Shown piece by piece: positions 8,534 to 15,835 of a DNA stretch of 43,794 bases (the stretch's first letter is position 1; each line of letters opens with the position of its first letter). The translations under genes and the position numbers were made by a program. The notes below the pieces were generated by a model. It ran no database searches, was not told where the DNA came from, and worked only from the letters and a program-made list of their open reading frames with translations. This DNA comes from Candidatus Roizmanbacteria bacterium (GTDB lineage: Bacteria > Patescibacteriota > Microgenomatia > UBA1406 > GWC2-37-13): NCBI GenBank assembly GCA_016201695.1, contig JACQCK010000026.1:1-43794 (forward strand). The letters run 5' to 3'.

Positions 8534-9307
8534 ATGATAAAGCTTTTTTATCTACCGGTGGAAAATTTTGGAATAGATAAGATCCTAGAAGATATTGTAA
8601 AGTTATGGAGCGGCCCGACCGGTTTCTTTCACATTGTATCCATCAACCCGGAAAACGTCATTCTGTCAAGAAAGAACCTTGAGTTCAGAAAGGTTATACT
8701 GTCGGCCCAAATGCATATTACCGACGGCATAGGGACTGTTCTGGCAGCCCAAATACTAACCGGCAGGCACCTGACCCGCCTGACCGGCGCCGACCTGATG
8801 GGTCACCTCCTCACTGCCGCCGGAAAAGAGCGCTTAGACGTGCTGTTGATTGGAGGTAGGCCAAATTTAGCAGCTGATTTAGCCAAGTGCTATCAACGAA
8901 GCTATCCAAAGGCCAATTTTCAAGGAATCACCGGCTTTGCCAATATTATTCATCCTTCAGAAAGTGAGGAACAGATGGTCTTCGCTATAGTCGCCAGTCT
9001 AAAGCCCCGTTTGATCCTGGCGGCTTTTGGCTCTCCCTGGCAAGAACTCTGGTTCGCCAAAAACAGCAAGCGATTTGGTAACGCCGTTTGCATGGGAGTA
9101 GGTGGAGGATTTGATTATGCCGGCGGCCTAATCCCTAGAGCCCCCCGCTTCATGAGACAGACAGGGCTCGAGTGGTTGTTCCGCCTTATTGTTCAGCCGC
9201 GGCGCCTAAAGAGACAAATTAGCTTGGTCGAGTTTGTTTTTTTGGTAATTTTGGAGAAAATAAGACGCTTGCGAAAAAAATACTATAGTGAGACAATAGG
9301 TGAGTGA
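8534..9307 (+). CDS. WecG/TagA/CpsF family (GT26) glycosyltransferase
   Basis: A 257-residue glycosyltransferase that in characterised relatives transfers a sugar (for example ManNAc) onto a lipid-linked GlcNAc in teichoic-acid or polysaccharide synthesis. Family signatures are present in order: HIVSINPENVILSRKN, the catalytic-region ITDGIG (about 62-67), RLTGADLMGHLL, LLIGG, GSPWQELW, the GVGGGFDYAGG block, and the C-terminal RAPRFMRQTGLEWLFRL followed by a basic membrane-binding tail. Start ATG 8534 is the only reasonable one. The stop overlaps the next gene by GTGA, indicating translational coupling. The donor sugar cannot be told. Confidence 0.92.
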   Translation: MIKLFYLPVENFGIDKILEDIVKLWSGPTGFFHIVSINPENVILSRKNLEFRKVILSAQMHITDGIGTVLAAQILTGRHLTRLTGADLMGHLLTAAGKERLDVLLIGGRPNLAADLAKCYQRSYPKANFQGITGFANIIHPSESEEQMVFAIVASLKPRLILAAFGSPWQELWFAKNSKRFGNAVCMGVGGGFDYAGGLIPRAPRFMRQTGLEWLFRLIVQPRRLKRQISLVEFVFLVILEKIRRLRKKYYSETIGE

Positions 9308-10179
9308 AAAAAAACTCGTTGACTGTCATACGCTACTTTCTTCAGTTTGGTTATCCGCCTACTTTTAAGGAACTGCATACCTTTTACCCCGGAAAAATCA
9401 GCCGCTTCCAGCTCGCGCGAGAATTAACGACGTTAGAGAGGGAAAATAAAGTAATCTCTTCAGATACAGATCGTAATAACAGTGTAAAGATATATACTCT
9501 AGAGGGGTATACTATTCTTTTCCAAGAAATAAAAGCAAAAATTGTCTGTAGTGAAGACAAAAAAACCAAAGCGGCCGGATACTTAAAGCGGTTAAGTTAT
9601 ATCCCAGAGATAATTCTTATAGGAATATCGGGAACGGTAGCGATGAATAACGCCAAGGAAAAGGACGACATTGACTTATTTATTATTTCACGAGCGGGAA
9701 GGTTATGGACGGCAAGAATAAAAAGCTTATTTTTAGCCGAGCTGATGGGGGTACGCCGCAAAAGAGATCAAGTAGTAGCGGTCAAGGATAAGGTCTGTCT
9801 CAATTTATTCTTCGACGGGTCCGATCTCCAGGTTCCGCCTCACAAACAGAACGAGTATGTCGCTCATGAAATTCTGCAGATGAAGCCGGTCATTAGTAAG
9901 GAAAGAGCGTATGAACGACTCTTGCAGGCAAATAAATGGGTACTAAAGTATTTTCCCAATTCCATTCCGGCGTTACTGCCTCGGTCTGTAAGCGGGGAGA
10001 AAGGATCGGGATTGTTCACTCGTGCTCGGAAAGACAAAGGCGCGGTGGGTTACCGACTGGAAAAACTGGCGAAGAAAATTCAGCTGTTTTTTATCAGCCG
10101 ACATCGAACGAGAGAGTATGTCAGTGCGACCCAACTGTGGTTTCATCCGGAGGACTTTGCCAAAAAAGTCAAAACTTAA
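9304..10179 (+). CDS. Nucleotidyltransferase-fold protein with an N-terminal winged-helix-like region
   Basis: A 291-residue protein starting at GTG 9304, inside the stop of the GT26 gene (4-nt overlap). Residues about 1-75 look like a winged helix-turn-helix (FKELHTFYPGKISRFQLARELTTLERENKVI). Residues about 100-125 carry a minimal nucleotidyltransferase signature: a Gly/Ser loop (LIGISGTVAM) followed by DDIDLFIIS, with the two metal-binding aspartates in DxD spacing. The C-terminus is basic and helical. Proteins of this kind are common in CPR but uncharacterised. They could modify a nucleic acid or a small molecule, or act as a toxin/antitoxin-like MNT enzyme. No HEPN partner is adjacent. 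Function unknown. Confidence 0.7.
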   Translation: MKKNSLTVIRYFLQFGYPPTFKELHTFYPGKISRFQLARELTTLERENKVISSDTDRNNSVKIYTLEGYTILFQEIKAKIVCSEDKKTKAAGYLKRLSYIPEIILIGISGTVAMNNAKEKDDIDLFIISRAGRLWTARIKSLFLAELMGVRRKRDQVVAVKDKVCLNLFFDGSDLQVPPHKQNEYVAHEILQMKPVISKERAYERLLQANKWVLKYFPNSIPALLPRSVSGEKGSGLFTRARKDKGAVGYRLEKLAKKIQLFFISRHRTREYVSATQLWFHPEDFAKKVKT

Positions 10180-10189
10180 TGCGGCCCGT

Positions 10190-11545
10190 TTACTTGTGCT
10201 GGCCGGTTGTAATAATCAGAAAGAGGGAGGACGACTTGACGCAGGCGTGGGTGTAGGCCGGGTTGGCGACGACACTCTTGGCGGGATTAAACGTTTTGGC
10301 GTTGACTTCGGCATTCAGGACTTCGCTCCCGCTGGTAAGCGAGTTTGTAAGGGTCCAAACACGTTCGCCAATCAAACCGAAGTCGGCAAAATAGGCCTTC
10401 ACGATTTGGGGGTTGGCGATGGCTTCATAAAAGCCCTTATAACTGTCAAACGAACCGCGCTGCGTCAATTCATCAAGGCGACGTTGGGCAAAAGCACACA
10501 GGCTGGAATCTTCTTCGTAGGGTTTGAGACGGCGGTTGGTCCGGTAGGCGTTCATTTTGTCCATAAATTCCTGCGCCAGAGTGTCACTTTTTTGGAAAGA
10601 TGACACTCGAGTATTAAGAAGCGGTTGCATGCGGCGTTTGGAACTGCGGTCAAAGAGCCGCCCGGCCCGGCTGCCGATAGTTTTAGTCAGAAGTCCGACT
10701 ATAAGAAAAAACATAAGCCAACCGATCACAGCGATAATTACCGGGCCAGTCAGCGACAGGCGTTCGTCTTTCGGGGTCGCGGCTTTAGCCTGTTTGTACA
10801 AGGTAATGTTGAAGGCGAGTGCAAACCAGCCGATACAAAGATATACAATAAAAGAGTAAAAACCGATGAGAGCGGCAGCGTTTGGCAAAAGCTGTTTCAG
10901 CAAGTTGGGGATGGCTAAAACCATAATAAAATAAAAGAAGATAAAAACAATAAAGCGGACAAAAATATCGCCGAAATGTTTTTTTACGACAGCTGCGCCG
11001 GAAGAAAAAGCTTCAGGCCACGATCGATTTCCCAGAATGATTTCATACTTAACGAAGGTAAAAAGAAAGCTAAACAAAATCCCGGGAATGAGAAAAAGTG
11101 TCATACCGCCAAAGATTAATAAGGCAACGACTAAATCGGCGATCGTGACCGGGACGACAAGACGAAACCCTTTTTTTAAGGCCGGCAAAGCGGATAATGT
11201 TTTTTGTTCATCAGCGAGAATAAGCACATCGGCAATGACCGTCGCCGTCAGAAAATAAATAAGAATTATGATTGTCATCAGAAAGAAAATAACCAAGCCG
11301 ACAGCGCTTAAAGGGTGTTGGCCGTAATAGGCGGCGGCGTTGGCCGCTTGCGGACCTTTGGCCAACAGGCCGCTAAGTCCAAAAACGAGTCCAACCAAGA
11401 CGGCGACAGCAACAATAAGGACCAGTCCGGCCACCTCAACCAGGGCGAGCATGAAAAGATTGTAAATGGATCTTTTGAAAGCGGTCCAAGCGTCCTGAAA
11501 CAGATTTTTAAGCGGAGGGAGTGAGGCAGATTGAGGTATATCCAT
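10190..11545 (-). CDS. Six-TM membrane protein fused to a CAP/SCP-like C-terminal domain
   Basis: A 451-residue protein. Residues about 25-290 hold six hydrophobic segments (near 27-53, 79-108, 130-160, 190-216, 222-246, 265-287), resembling the membrane domain of glycerophosphodiester phosphodiesterase-type and YciC-like proteins. Residues about 315-451 resemble the CAP/SCP (cysteine-rich secretory protein, PR-1) fold: FMDKMNAYRTNRRLKPYEEDSSLCAFAQRRLDEL matches the first CAP helices, and NPAYTHACVKSSSLFLIITTG the final strands. The usual CAP histidines are not obvious, so metal binding is doubtful. It converges on the preceding gene (10-bp gap). Its TATAAT (11558-11563) is 12 nt before ATG 11545. 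Confidence 0.6.
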   Translation of the reverse strand: MDIPQSASLPPLKNLFQDAWTAFKRSIYNLFMLALVEVAGLVLIVAVAVLVGLVFGLSGLLAKGPQAANAAAYYGQHPLSAVGLVIFFLMTIIILIYFLTATVIADVLILADEQKTLSALPALKKGFRLVVPVTIADLVVALLIFGGMTLFLIPGILFSFLFTFVKYEIILGNRSWPEAFSSGAAVVKKHFGDIFVRFIVFIFFYFIMVLAIPNLLKQLLPNAAALIGFYSFIVYLCIGWFALAFNITLYKQAKAATPKDERLSLTGPVIIAVIGWLMFFLIVGLLTKTIGSRAGRLFDRSSKRRMQPLLNTRVSSFQKSDTLAQEFMDKMNAYRTNRRLKPYEEDSSLCAFAQRRLDELTQRGSFDSYKGFYEAIANPQIVKAYFADFGLIGERVWTLTNSLTSGSEVLNAEVNAKTFNPAKSVVANPAYTHACVKSSSLFLIITTGQHK

Positions 11546-11557
11546 GTAGTTAAGGGG

Positions 11558-11565
11558 ATTATAAG
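11558..11565. promoter_or_regulatory. Shared divergent -10 region (ATTATAAG)
   Basis: The minus strand reads TATAAT (11563-11558) toward the six-TM protein. The plus strand reads TATAAG (11560-11565), 6 nt before ATG 11572. The two hexamers overlap by four bases, so only one RNA polymerase could melt this site at a time. Confidence 0.5.
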
Positions 11566-11571
11566 AGAGCG

Positions 11572-11823
11572 ATGGTTGCTTGTCAAGGGATAGATCTGCC
11601 TACATATCTGAAACGTGATCACACGACAGGACAAATACGTCGCTGTCAGTTTTCGCTAAGACCAGGCCCACATAACTCAATTGTTCATGACCGTCTTAAT
11701 GTTCGTTGGATATGCGTTCGTTTGCGAAGCGAAACTGAAGCAGATCTATCCCAAGAATTAAAGTCTATTATACCACAGATTCAAAAAAAAGCAAGCGAAT
11801 TTCCGATGACTCTGATGATATAA
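11572..11823 (+). CDS. Small unrecognised protein (83 aa)
   Basis: A short frame filling the gap before tRNA-Leu. It starts at ATG 11572, 6 nt after TATAAG, and its TAA stop (11821-11823) lies inside the TATAAT of tRNA-Leu. Both ends therefore follow the pattern of the other genes here, which is the main reason to believe it. The product is basic in the first half (LKRDHTTGQIRRCQFSLR) and ends in a charged helix (EADLSQELKSIIPQIQKKAS). I recognise no family, and it may be a decayed remnant. Confidence 0.4.
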   Translation: MVACQGIDLPTYLKRDHTTGQIRRCQFSLRPGPHNSIVHDRLNVRWICVRLRSETEADLSQELKSIIPQIQKKASEFPMTLMI

Positions 11824-11824
11824 T
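11819..11824 (+). promoter_or_regulatory. Extended -10 (TGATATAAT) for tRNA-Leu(CAG)
   Basis: TATAAT preceded by TGA lies 10 nt before the tRNA 5' end and contains the TAA stop of the 83-aa frame. Confidence 0.6.
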
Positions 11825-11834
11825 TATCAAGTCT

Positions 11835-11919
11835 GCCCCGATGCTGGAATTGGTAGACAGGCACGCTTCAGAAGCGTGTGCCCTTCAAAGGCGTGGGGGT
11901 TCGAATCCCTCTCGGGGCA
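11835..11919 (+). tRNA. tRNA-Leu(CAG)
   Basis: A class II tRNA. The acceptor is GCCCCGA/TCGGGGC with discriminator A. The anticodon stem CACGC/GCGTG surrounds the loop TTCAGAA, giving anticodon CAG (reads CUG). It has a long variable arm and a T-arm GGGGG-TTCGAAT-CCCTC. CCA is not encoded (CACA follows). Confidence 0.95.
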
Positions 11920-11927
11920 CAAAAAGG

Positions 11928-11933
11928 TATAAT
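11928..11933 (+). promoter_or_regulatory. -10 box TATAAT for tRNA-Ser(GCT)
   Basis: A perfect hexamer, 14 nt before the mature 5' end at 11948 and only 9 nt after tRNA-Leu. Confidence 0.6.
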
Positions 11934-11947
11934 ACGACATACAGTCT

Positions 11948-12034
11948 GGAGAGGTGGCTGAGTGGTCCATAGCGAGGGTTTGCTAAACCCTTGCGCTGTT
12001 GAGGCGCACGTGGGTTCGAATCCCACCCTCTCCG
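11948..12034 (+). tRNA. tRNA-Ser(GCT)
   Basis: A class II tRNA. The acceptor is GGAGAGG/CCTCTCC with discriminator G. The anticodon stem AGGGT/ACCCT surrounds TTGCTAA, giving anticodon GCT (reads AGC/AGU). The variable arm is TTGCGCTGTTGAGGCGCA and the T-arm is GTGGG-TTCGAAT-CCCAC. CCA is not encoded. The last 16 bases are repeated about 120 bp downstream. Confidence 0.95.
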
Positions 12035-12035
12035 C
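12019..12035 (+). repeat. 17-nt direct repeat, copy 1 (tRNA-Ser 3' end)
   Basis: AATCCCACCCTCTCCGC spans the T-stem and acceptor of tRNA-Ser and is identical to 12141-12157. The arrangement looks like an attachment-site pair. Confidence 0.85.
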
Positions 12036-12036
12036 A

Positions 12037-12075
12037 CTTCGACAACTCAGTGCTTTAGCACTGGAGTTGGTGAAG
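12037..12075. other. Strong hairpin in the tRNA-Ser downstream stretch
   Basis: CTTC (12037-12040), CAACTC (12043-12048) and AGTGC pair in order with GCACT, GAGTTG (12064-12069) and GAAG (12072-12075) around a TTTA loop. No T run follows, so it is not a classic terminator. It may be a processing or structural element. Confidence 0.6.
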
Positions 12076-12140
12076 AATCGGTTGGGATGAGAAGTTGAGT
12101 CCGTAAGGACGAAATCCTGAGGAACAAAGTGACGAATGGA

Positions 12141-12157
12141 AATCCCACCCTCTCCGC
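12141..12157 (+). repeat. 17-nt direct repeat, copy 2 (orphan tRNA-Ser 3' end)
   Basis: Exact copy of 12019-12035 without the rest of a tRNA. It closes a roughly 105-bp hairpin-rich non-coding segment. Confidence 0.85.
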
Positions 12158-12198
12158 CTTCGCCTCGACGAAGTCCCCCCAAAAAGGGACGAAGGCGG
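12154..12198. terminator. Possible hairpin terminator
   Basis: CCGCCTTCG (12154-12162) pairs with CGAAGGCGG (12190-12198), with an inner TCCC/GGGA pairing. Only a short TTT follows, so termination activity is uncertain. The bases from here to 12261 hold another short inverted repeat (GTCCG...CGGAC near 12212-12233) and no gene. Confidence 0.35.
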
Positions 12199-12261
12199 GA
12201 TTTATCCTTATAGTCCGGCTCGGCTACGGCGGACGAGAGTCTTTAGGGTGATTTCCGTTTG

Positions 12262-13128
12262 TTATAACTTCATCAAAATTACGCCGGTGAGCATAATAAC
12301 CGAGGCAATTAACGTATGTTTCGTTAATTTGTCTCCAAAAAAGATAGAGCTTAGCAAGAGTACAAAAATGACTTCAATTCTTTTGATGCCGGATACTAAA
12401 GCGACCGGCCCGGATGAAAAACCGAGGAAAACGAAAAGGCCCAGTACCATATAGACCAAAGACGCAGCCAATAAAGGTAAAAAATTATTTTTCAGCTCAT
12501 TTATCCAGTTTCTATCTTTATGTGTCATATAACTCGTTAACAATAGTGACATTAAAAAATTCTCGACAAGAAGGGTAAAGGCAGGACTGGCGGGCGAAGA
12601 GCTACTTAAAGCGACTTTATCTAAAATAGCGCTTAGACTCGACAAAACCATCGCGATCAGGTAAATGAATGACGTCGAGTTGGTAAATAGCAACTTGAAC
12701 GGCTTGAATACGTCTTCTTTCATTTCTTCGGCGTTAAGAATATATGCGCCAAATACAGTGATTACCAGGCCCGCGATCCCGGTAAGACCAATTCTTTCTG
12801 ATAGAAAAATTAGGCCGAAAATATAGGTAAACAGAGCGCTAAATGATGTCAGTGGATAAATATTTGATAAAAAACTTTTTTTGAAGGAACTAAGGCTCAT
12901 CGTTTTACTGAAAGCAAAAAATATTGATGAACCGCCCGCGCCAACAAAAAAAAGTGTACTGATTTTAGGTATTCCTGACTTGATAGAAATGACTATTAGA
13001 AAAGGAATAGACAGGGCAAATAATGACCAGGTAACCAACGGGGCACTTACATGGTGAAGTACTTTTTTTAGAGTGATTATTGAAATGGCGGAAAAAATCG
13101 AAGAGAGCAAAGCATACCAAAACCACAT
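12262..13128 (-). CDS. EamA/DMT-superfamily transporter
   Basis: A 288-residue integral membrane protein with about ten hydrophobic helices in two EamA halves (about 1-132 and 150-288). Characteristic ends are YPLTSFSALFTYIFGLIFLSERIGLTGIAGLVITVFGAYIL-like in the first half and KRIEVIFVLLLSSIFFGDKLT...MLTGVILMKL in the second. Members export or exchange small metabolites. The substrate cannot be predicted. Transcription from a TGATATAAT element (hexamer 13138-13143) 9 nt before ATG predicts a leaderless mRNA. Confidence 0.85.
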   Translation of the reverse strand: MWFWYALLSSIFSAISIITLKKVLHHVSAPLVTWSLFALSIPFLIVISIKSGIPKISTLFFVGAGGSSIFFAFSKTMSLSSFKKSFLSNIYPLTSFSALFTYIFGLIFLSERIGLTGIAGLVITVFGAYILNAEEMKEDVFKPFKLLFTNSTSFIYLIAMVLSSLSAILDKVALSSSSPASPAFTLLVENFLMSLLLTSYMTHKDRNWINELKNNFLPLLAASLVYMVLGLFVFLGFSSGPVALVSGIKRIEVIFVLLLSSIFFGDKLTKHTLIASVIMLTGVILMKL

Positions 13129-13137
13129 ATTTCCAAT

Positions 13138-13143
13138 ATTATA
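13138..13143 (-). promoter_or_regulatory. Extended -10 (TGATATAAT) for the EamA transporter
   Basis: Minus-strand TATAAT, 9 nt before ATG 13128. The remaining intergenic bases to 13267 show no gene. Confidence 0.6.
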
Positions 13144-13267
13144 TCACTATTATGTCTAATTATTATTCCTAATTGGACAATCTCAATGGTCTGTCGGAAT
13201 GTTTCGCTGGCGAGTTGGTTCCCGAGAACGTATAATTACTCTTGGGCGTTAGGCAAGATGACTCCTG

Positions 13268-14122
13268 TTATTGGAATTCCTGGTGGAAAATTACCATATC
13301 GAGCAGTAAGTTCATGTCGTATTTTTTGATCAGCCGGCGGATGAGACCGTTCAGTTTTTCCCGGTAATCGGCCGACTGTGACGAATAGAATTTTTGAAGT
13401 ATGTCCCGATCGACATCCTTCGTCTCGGCAACAAGCCGGCCTTTGATGTAAGGGGCAAGGTTTAGGTGTTCGATAAAAAGATTGCGGGTGCCGGTGGCTT
13501 TGAGCGCCTTTATCAATTTTTCTAATTCCTGGGGGGCGGCGACAAAATGGGGGAGAAGCGGGCCGATAAAGGCATAGGTCGCCAAGCCGTTTTGATTGAG
13601 GGCGGTTAAGGTCTTCAGGCGTTCGGAAACCGGAGGCGCGTATTTTTCAAAATAGCGGGAGATCGAGTCGTCGGTCGAGGTGACCGTCAGGCCAACGACC
13701 GCGCGCTTGAATTTTTTCAAAACATCGAGGTCGCGGGTGACGAGGCCGGACTTAGTCAGAATTGAGAGCGTGCCTTGAAAGCCGAAATCGACGAGTGCTT
13801 CCAGACAGCCGCGGGTCAAGCGGTACTTTACTTCCAGTCCCTGGTAAGGATCGGTGACCGAGCTTAGAAAAATTTCTTTCCCCCGGCCGTGGCGGGTCAG
13901 TTTCCTTGGCAGCTCTTTTCTTAAAAGTTCCGGTGCGTTTTTTTTGGCAAAGACATACTCACCCCAGTCACTGACTTTCTTGCCGACAAACCGGCCCATG
14001 AAGCTGGCGTAACAGTATTTGCAGGCAAAGCGGCAGCCGACGTAAGGGTTAATGACAAAGTCGATCCCGGGAATGCCGCACTTATTAAGAATTGATTTGG
14101 CGACAATTTCCTGAAAGTCCAT
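13268..14122 (-). CDS. SPL-family radical SAM protein
   Basis: A 284-residue radical S-adenosylmethionine protein of the spore-photoproduct-lyase-like group (Rv2578c-type). The [4Fe-4S] motif is Cys30-x3-Cys34-x2-Cys37 (GCRFACKYCYASF). FLSSVTDPYQGLEVKYRLTRGCLEAL and SILTKSGLVTRDLDVL are the conserved barrel blocks of this group. It is shorter than true spore photoproduct lyase and has no phage or spore context, so a DNA-repair role is not established. Reaction and substrate unknown. Start ATG 14122 follows TATACT by 6 nt. Confidence 0.88.
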   Translation of the reverse strand: MDFQEIVAKSILNKCGIPGIDFVINPYVGCRFACKYCYASFMGRFVGKKVSDWGEYVFAKKNAPELLRKELPRKLTRHGRGKEIFLSSVTDPYQGLEVKYRLTRGCLEALVDFGFQGTLSILTKSGLVTRDLDVLKKFKRAVVGLTVTSTDDSISRYFEKYAPPVSERLKTLTALNQNGLATYAFIGPLLPHFVAAPQELEKLIKALKATGTRNLFIEHLNLAPYIKGRLVAETKDVDRDILQKFYSSQSADYREKLNGLIRRLIKKYDMNLLLDMVIFHQEFQ

Positions 14123-14128
14123 GCCTGA

Positions 14129-14134
14129 AGTATA
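14129..14134 (-). promoter_or_regulatory. -10 box TATACT for the radical SAM gene
   Basis: Minus-strand TATACT, 6 nt before ATG 14122, in a 29-bp gap. Confidence 0.55.
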
Positions 14135-14151
14135 TACCCCTTTTTAATGAA

Positions 14152-14529
14152 TTACTTTTGGCCGACGAACTGTAGTATATTGCCTTCCGGGTCGGCGATA
14201 GTCATACACCAAAAACCACCAGGCGGAGCTTCAAACGGTTTTGCGATAATCGTGACTTTCTTCTCGTTTAATTCTTGATATGTTTTGGTCACACTGGCGA
14301 CGTTAAACCCAATCATAGTCCGGTAAGGGTCTTTACTCTTACCGTGAACTTTACTGTGATGGCCAATAAAAAAGAAACAGTTACCAAAGTCAAAGTCAAT
14401 ACACTGTTCGTTGGGGAGGTCGATGACTGTTTTTACTTTAAAGTTGAGAACGTTTTCGTACCACTTTGCCAGTCTCCGGTGATCTTCGCTCCAGATACCG
14501 ATGGAAAGGAATTTATCGGCGAGTTGCAT
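14152..14529 (-). CDS. VOC-superfamily (glyoxalase/bleomycin-resistance fold) protein
   Basis: A 125-residue vicinal-oxygen-chelate fold protein. The first beta-alpha-beta module is KFLSIGIWSEDHRRLAKWYENVLNFKV and the second ends in PPGGFWCMTIADPEGNILQFVGQK, with the usual DPEGN turn and a Glu/Gln-type metal position at the end. Families include glyoxalase I, dioxygenases and antibiotic-binding proteins. Which one applies cannot be decided. The frame stays open upstream to 14565, but the TATAAT (14537-14542) sits inside that extension, so ATG 14529 is chosen. A second ATG (14538) overlaps the hexamer itself. Confidence 0.8.
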   Translation of the reverse strand: MQLADKFLSIGIWSEDHRRLAKWYENVLNFKVKTVIDLPNEQCIDFDFGNCFFFIGHHSKVHGKSKDPYRTMIGFNVASVTKTYQELNEKKVTIIAKPFEAPPGGFWCMTIADPEGNILQFVGQK

Positions 14530-14536
14530 AGGAGCC

Positions 14537-14542
14537 ATTATA
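14537..14542 (-). promoter_or_regulatory. -10 box TATAAT for the VOC gene
   Basis: Minus-strand TATAAT, 7 nt before ATG 14529. It decides the start choice. Confidence 0.6.
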
Positions 14543-14603
14543 CCTTTTTTATCCTTTAAGCACAACTAAGCAATAGTAATATTCTACCGTGTATCTGTAT
14601 TGT

Positions 14604-15731
14604 CTATTGTTTGTTTATCTTTACTGGTCCGGTTGTTGTTGGCGCCGGCGTTGGGATAATACCGACAAACGCGTTGGTAATCGCTTTTTTTACCGAGTCC
14701 CATTTGTCTGTGCCGTCGGCGGCGATGAGAATGTATTGTTTGTCCGGCGAAAAGGCACTGACGAGATAATTTTTGTCGGTCAGTACCAAACGCCATAATC
14801 CGTATGATTTAGCCTGCGGCAGTTCGATAAGAAATTTTTTAACCTCATCGGGCGATATATCCATCCTGACGTATTTTTGCAACTCATCCATAAGCGGAAT
14901 GACTTTCGGCAAAAAAGAGACCGCTAAGACTTTTTCGCGAACGGCTTCCAAAAGCCGCTGCTGGCGGGCGGCCCGGCCAAAATCACCACCGTCTTGAGAA
15001 GAGTGGCGGGAGCGGACGTATTTTAGGGCGGTAGCTCCATCCATGTGCGTTGGGCCGCGGTTAAAGTGAATTTTTTCGTAACGGCAGGGGAAGGCCAGTT
15101 TGGCGTCGGTCGTCGCCATTTTTTCCGCTTCAGCCAACTCGTCGCCGGTTTTGCCGCACGGATCGTCTTTTTTGATATCTTCATTCGGATACTCATCATC
15201 GTCAAAGGTTTTTTCAACGTCAATATCGACTCCTCCCAACAGGTCGATTGCTTTTCGAAAAGAGCCGAAGTCGAGCCCGACGTAATTATCAATAAACTGG
15301 CCGGTGACCTGACCGACGAGATACTTGACCAGCGCGGCATCATCGGCCGTGCCCAGATATTTAGGATCAAGATCAGGAAAATCACCGCTGAAAAGCTCCA
15401 TCTCATAGAGGGCGTTTATTTTTGCGTGGAAGTCTTGGCCTGATTTAGTTGGGATCTTGACCCACAGATCGCGGGGAAGCGAAATGAGGGTGGCTTTTTT
15501 CGTCTGTAAATCAAAGTGGAGCACCATCATGGTGTCGGTCAGGTAGGCGCCTTCGTGGCCGCCGCCGCCATAACCCAAAAGCAGGATATTGTAAGCGGTC
15601 TTTTCCGCAGACGGGCCGACCGACCGACCGGTTGGAGTATAGACTTTGCTATAAAATTGCTTAACTTTCAAAAAAAAGAAAATAGCGATGACGACAGAAA
15701 TCCCAAGCAGGATAGCGCCGATTTTTCTCAT
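14604..15731 (-). CDS. LytR-CpsA-Psr (LCP) family wall-polymer ligase
   Basis: A 375-residue membrane-anchored LCP protein. These phosphotransferases attach undecaprenyl-pyrophosphate-linked glycopolymers to the wall or to other acceptors. The N-terminal TM is at residues 4-22. The LCP core runs from NILLLGYGGGGHEGAYLTDTMMV (48-70) through SLPRDLWV with Arg87/Asp88 to the YVRSRHSS...GRAARQQRLLEA block, with the conserved arginines that hold the pyrophosphate. A roughly 100-residue C-terminal LytR_C-like tail follows. The frame extends upstream to TTG 15809, but TATAAT (15742-15747) lies inside that extension, and ATG 15731 gives a clean anchor MRKIGAILLGISVV. Confidence 0.92.
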   Translation of the reverse strand: MRKIGAILLGISVVIAIFFFLKVKQFYSKVYTPTGRSVGPSAEKTAYNILLLGYGGGGHEGAYLTDTMMVLHFDLQTKKATLISLPRDLWVKIPTKSGQDFHAKINALYEMELFSGDFPDLDPKYLGTADDAALVKYLVGQVTGQFIDNYVGLDFGSFRKAIDLLGGVDIDVEKTFDDDEYPNEDIKKDDPCGKTGDELAEAEKMATTDAKLAFPCRYEKIHFNRGPTHMDGATALKYVRSRHSSQDGGDFGRAARQQRLLEAVREKVLAVSFLPKVIPLMDELQKYVRMDISPDEVKKFLIELPQAKSYGLWRLVLTDKNYLVSAFSPDKQYILIAADGTDKWDSVKKAITNAFVGIIPTPAPTTTGPVKINKQ

Positions 15732-15741
15732 GTTAACGATA

Positions 15742-15747
15742 ATTATA
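15742..15747 (-). promoter_or_regulatory. -10 box TATAAT for the LCP gene
   Basis: Minus-strand TATAAT, 10 nt before ATG 15731. Confidence 0.55.
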
Positions 15748-15835
15748 TCGGTAAGATTCTTGTTTTTGATGCCGATCTTACTAAGGATCTTCTTTTTATT
15801 TCTGATCAAAATATTTGAAAAGTAATAATTAAAAA

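Noticed and set aside
10022-10603. A 193-residue plus-strand frame over the convergent junction
   Set aside because: It overlaps two well-supported genes in other frames and has no -10 box or family features.
12092-12118. Resemblance to a hammerhead ribozyme core (GTCC-GTAA-GGAC followed by GAAA)
   Set aside because: The stem II and GAAA parts match, but the required CUGANGA before stem II is not present (the bases are AAGTTGA), and no stem I/III closure was found.
11868-12182. A 104-residue minus-strand frame across tRNA-Leu, tRNA-Ser and the repeat
   Set aside because: It is the antisense of two tRNAs. The peptide contains the well-known artefact strings RGIRTPTP and VGFEPT produced by reading tRNA genes backwards.
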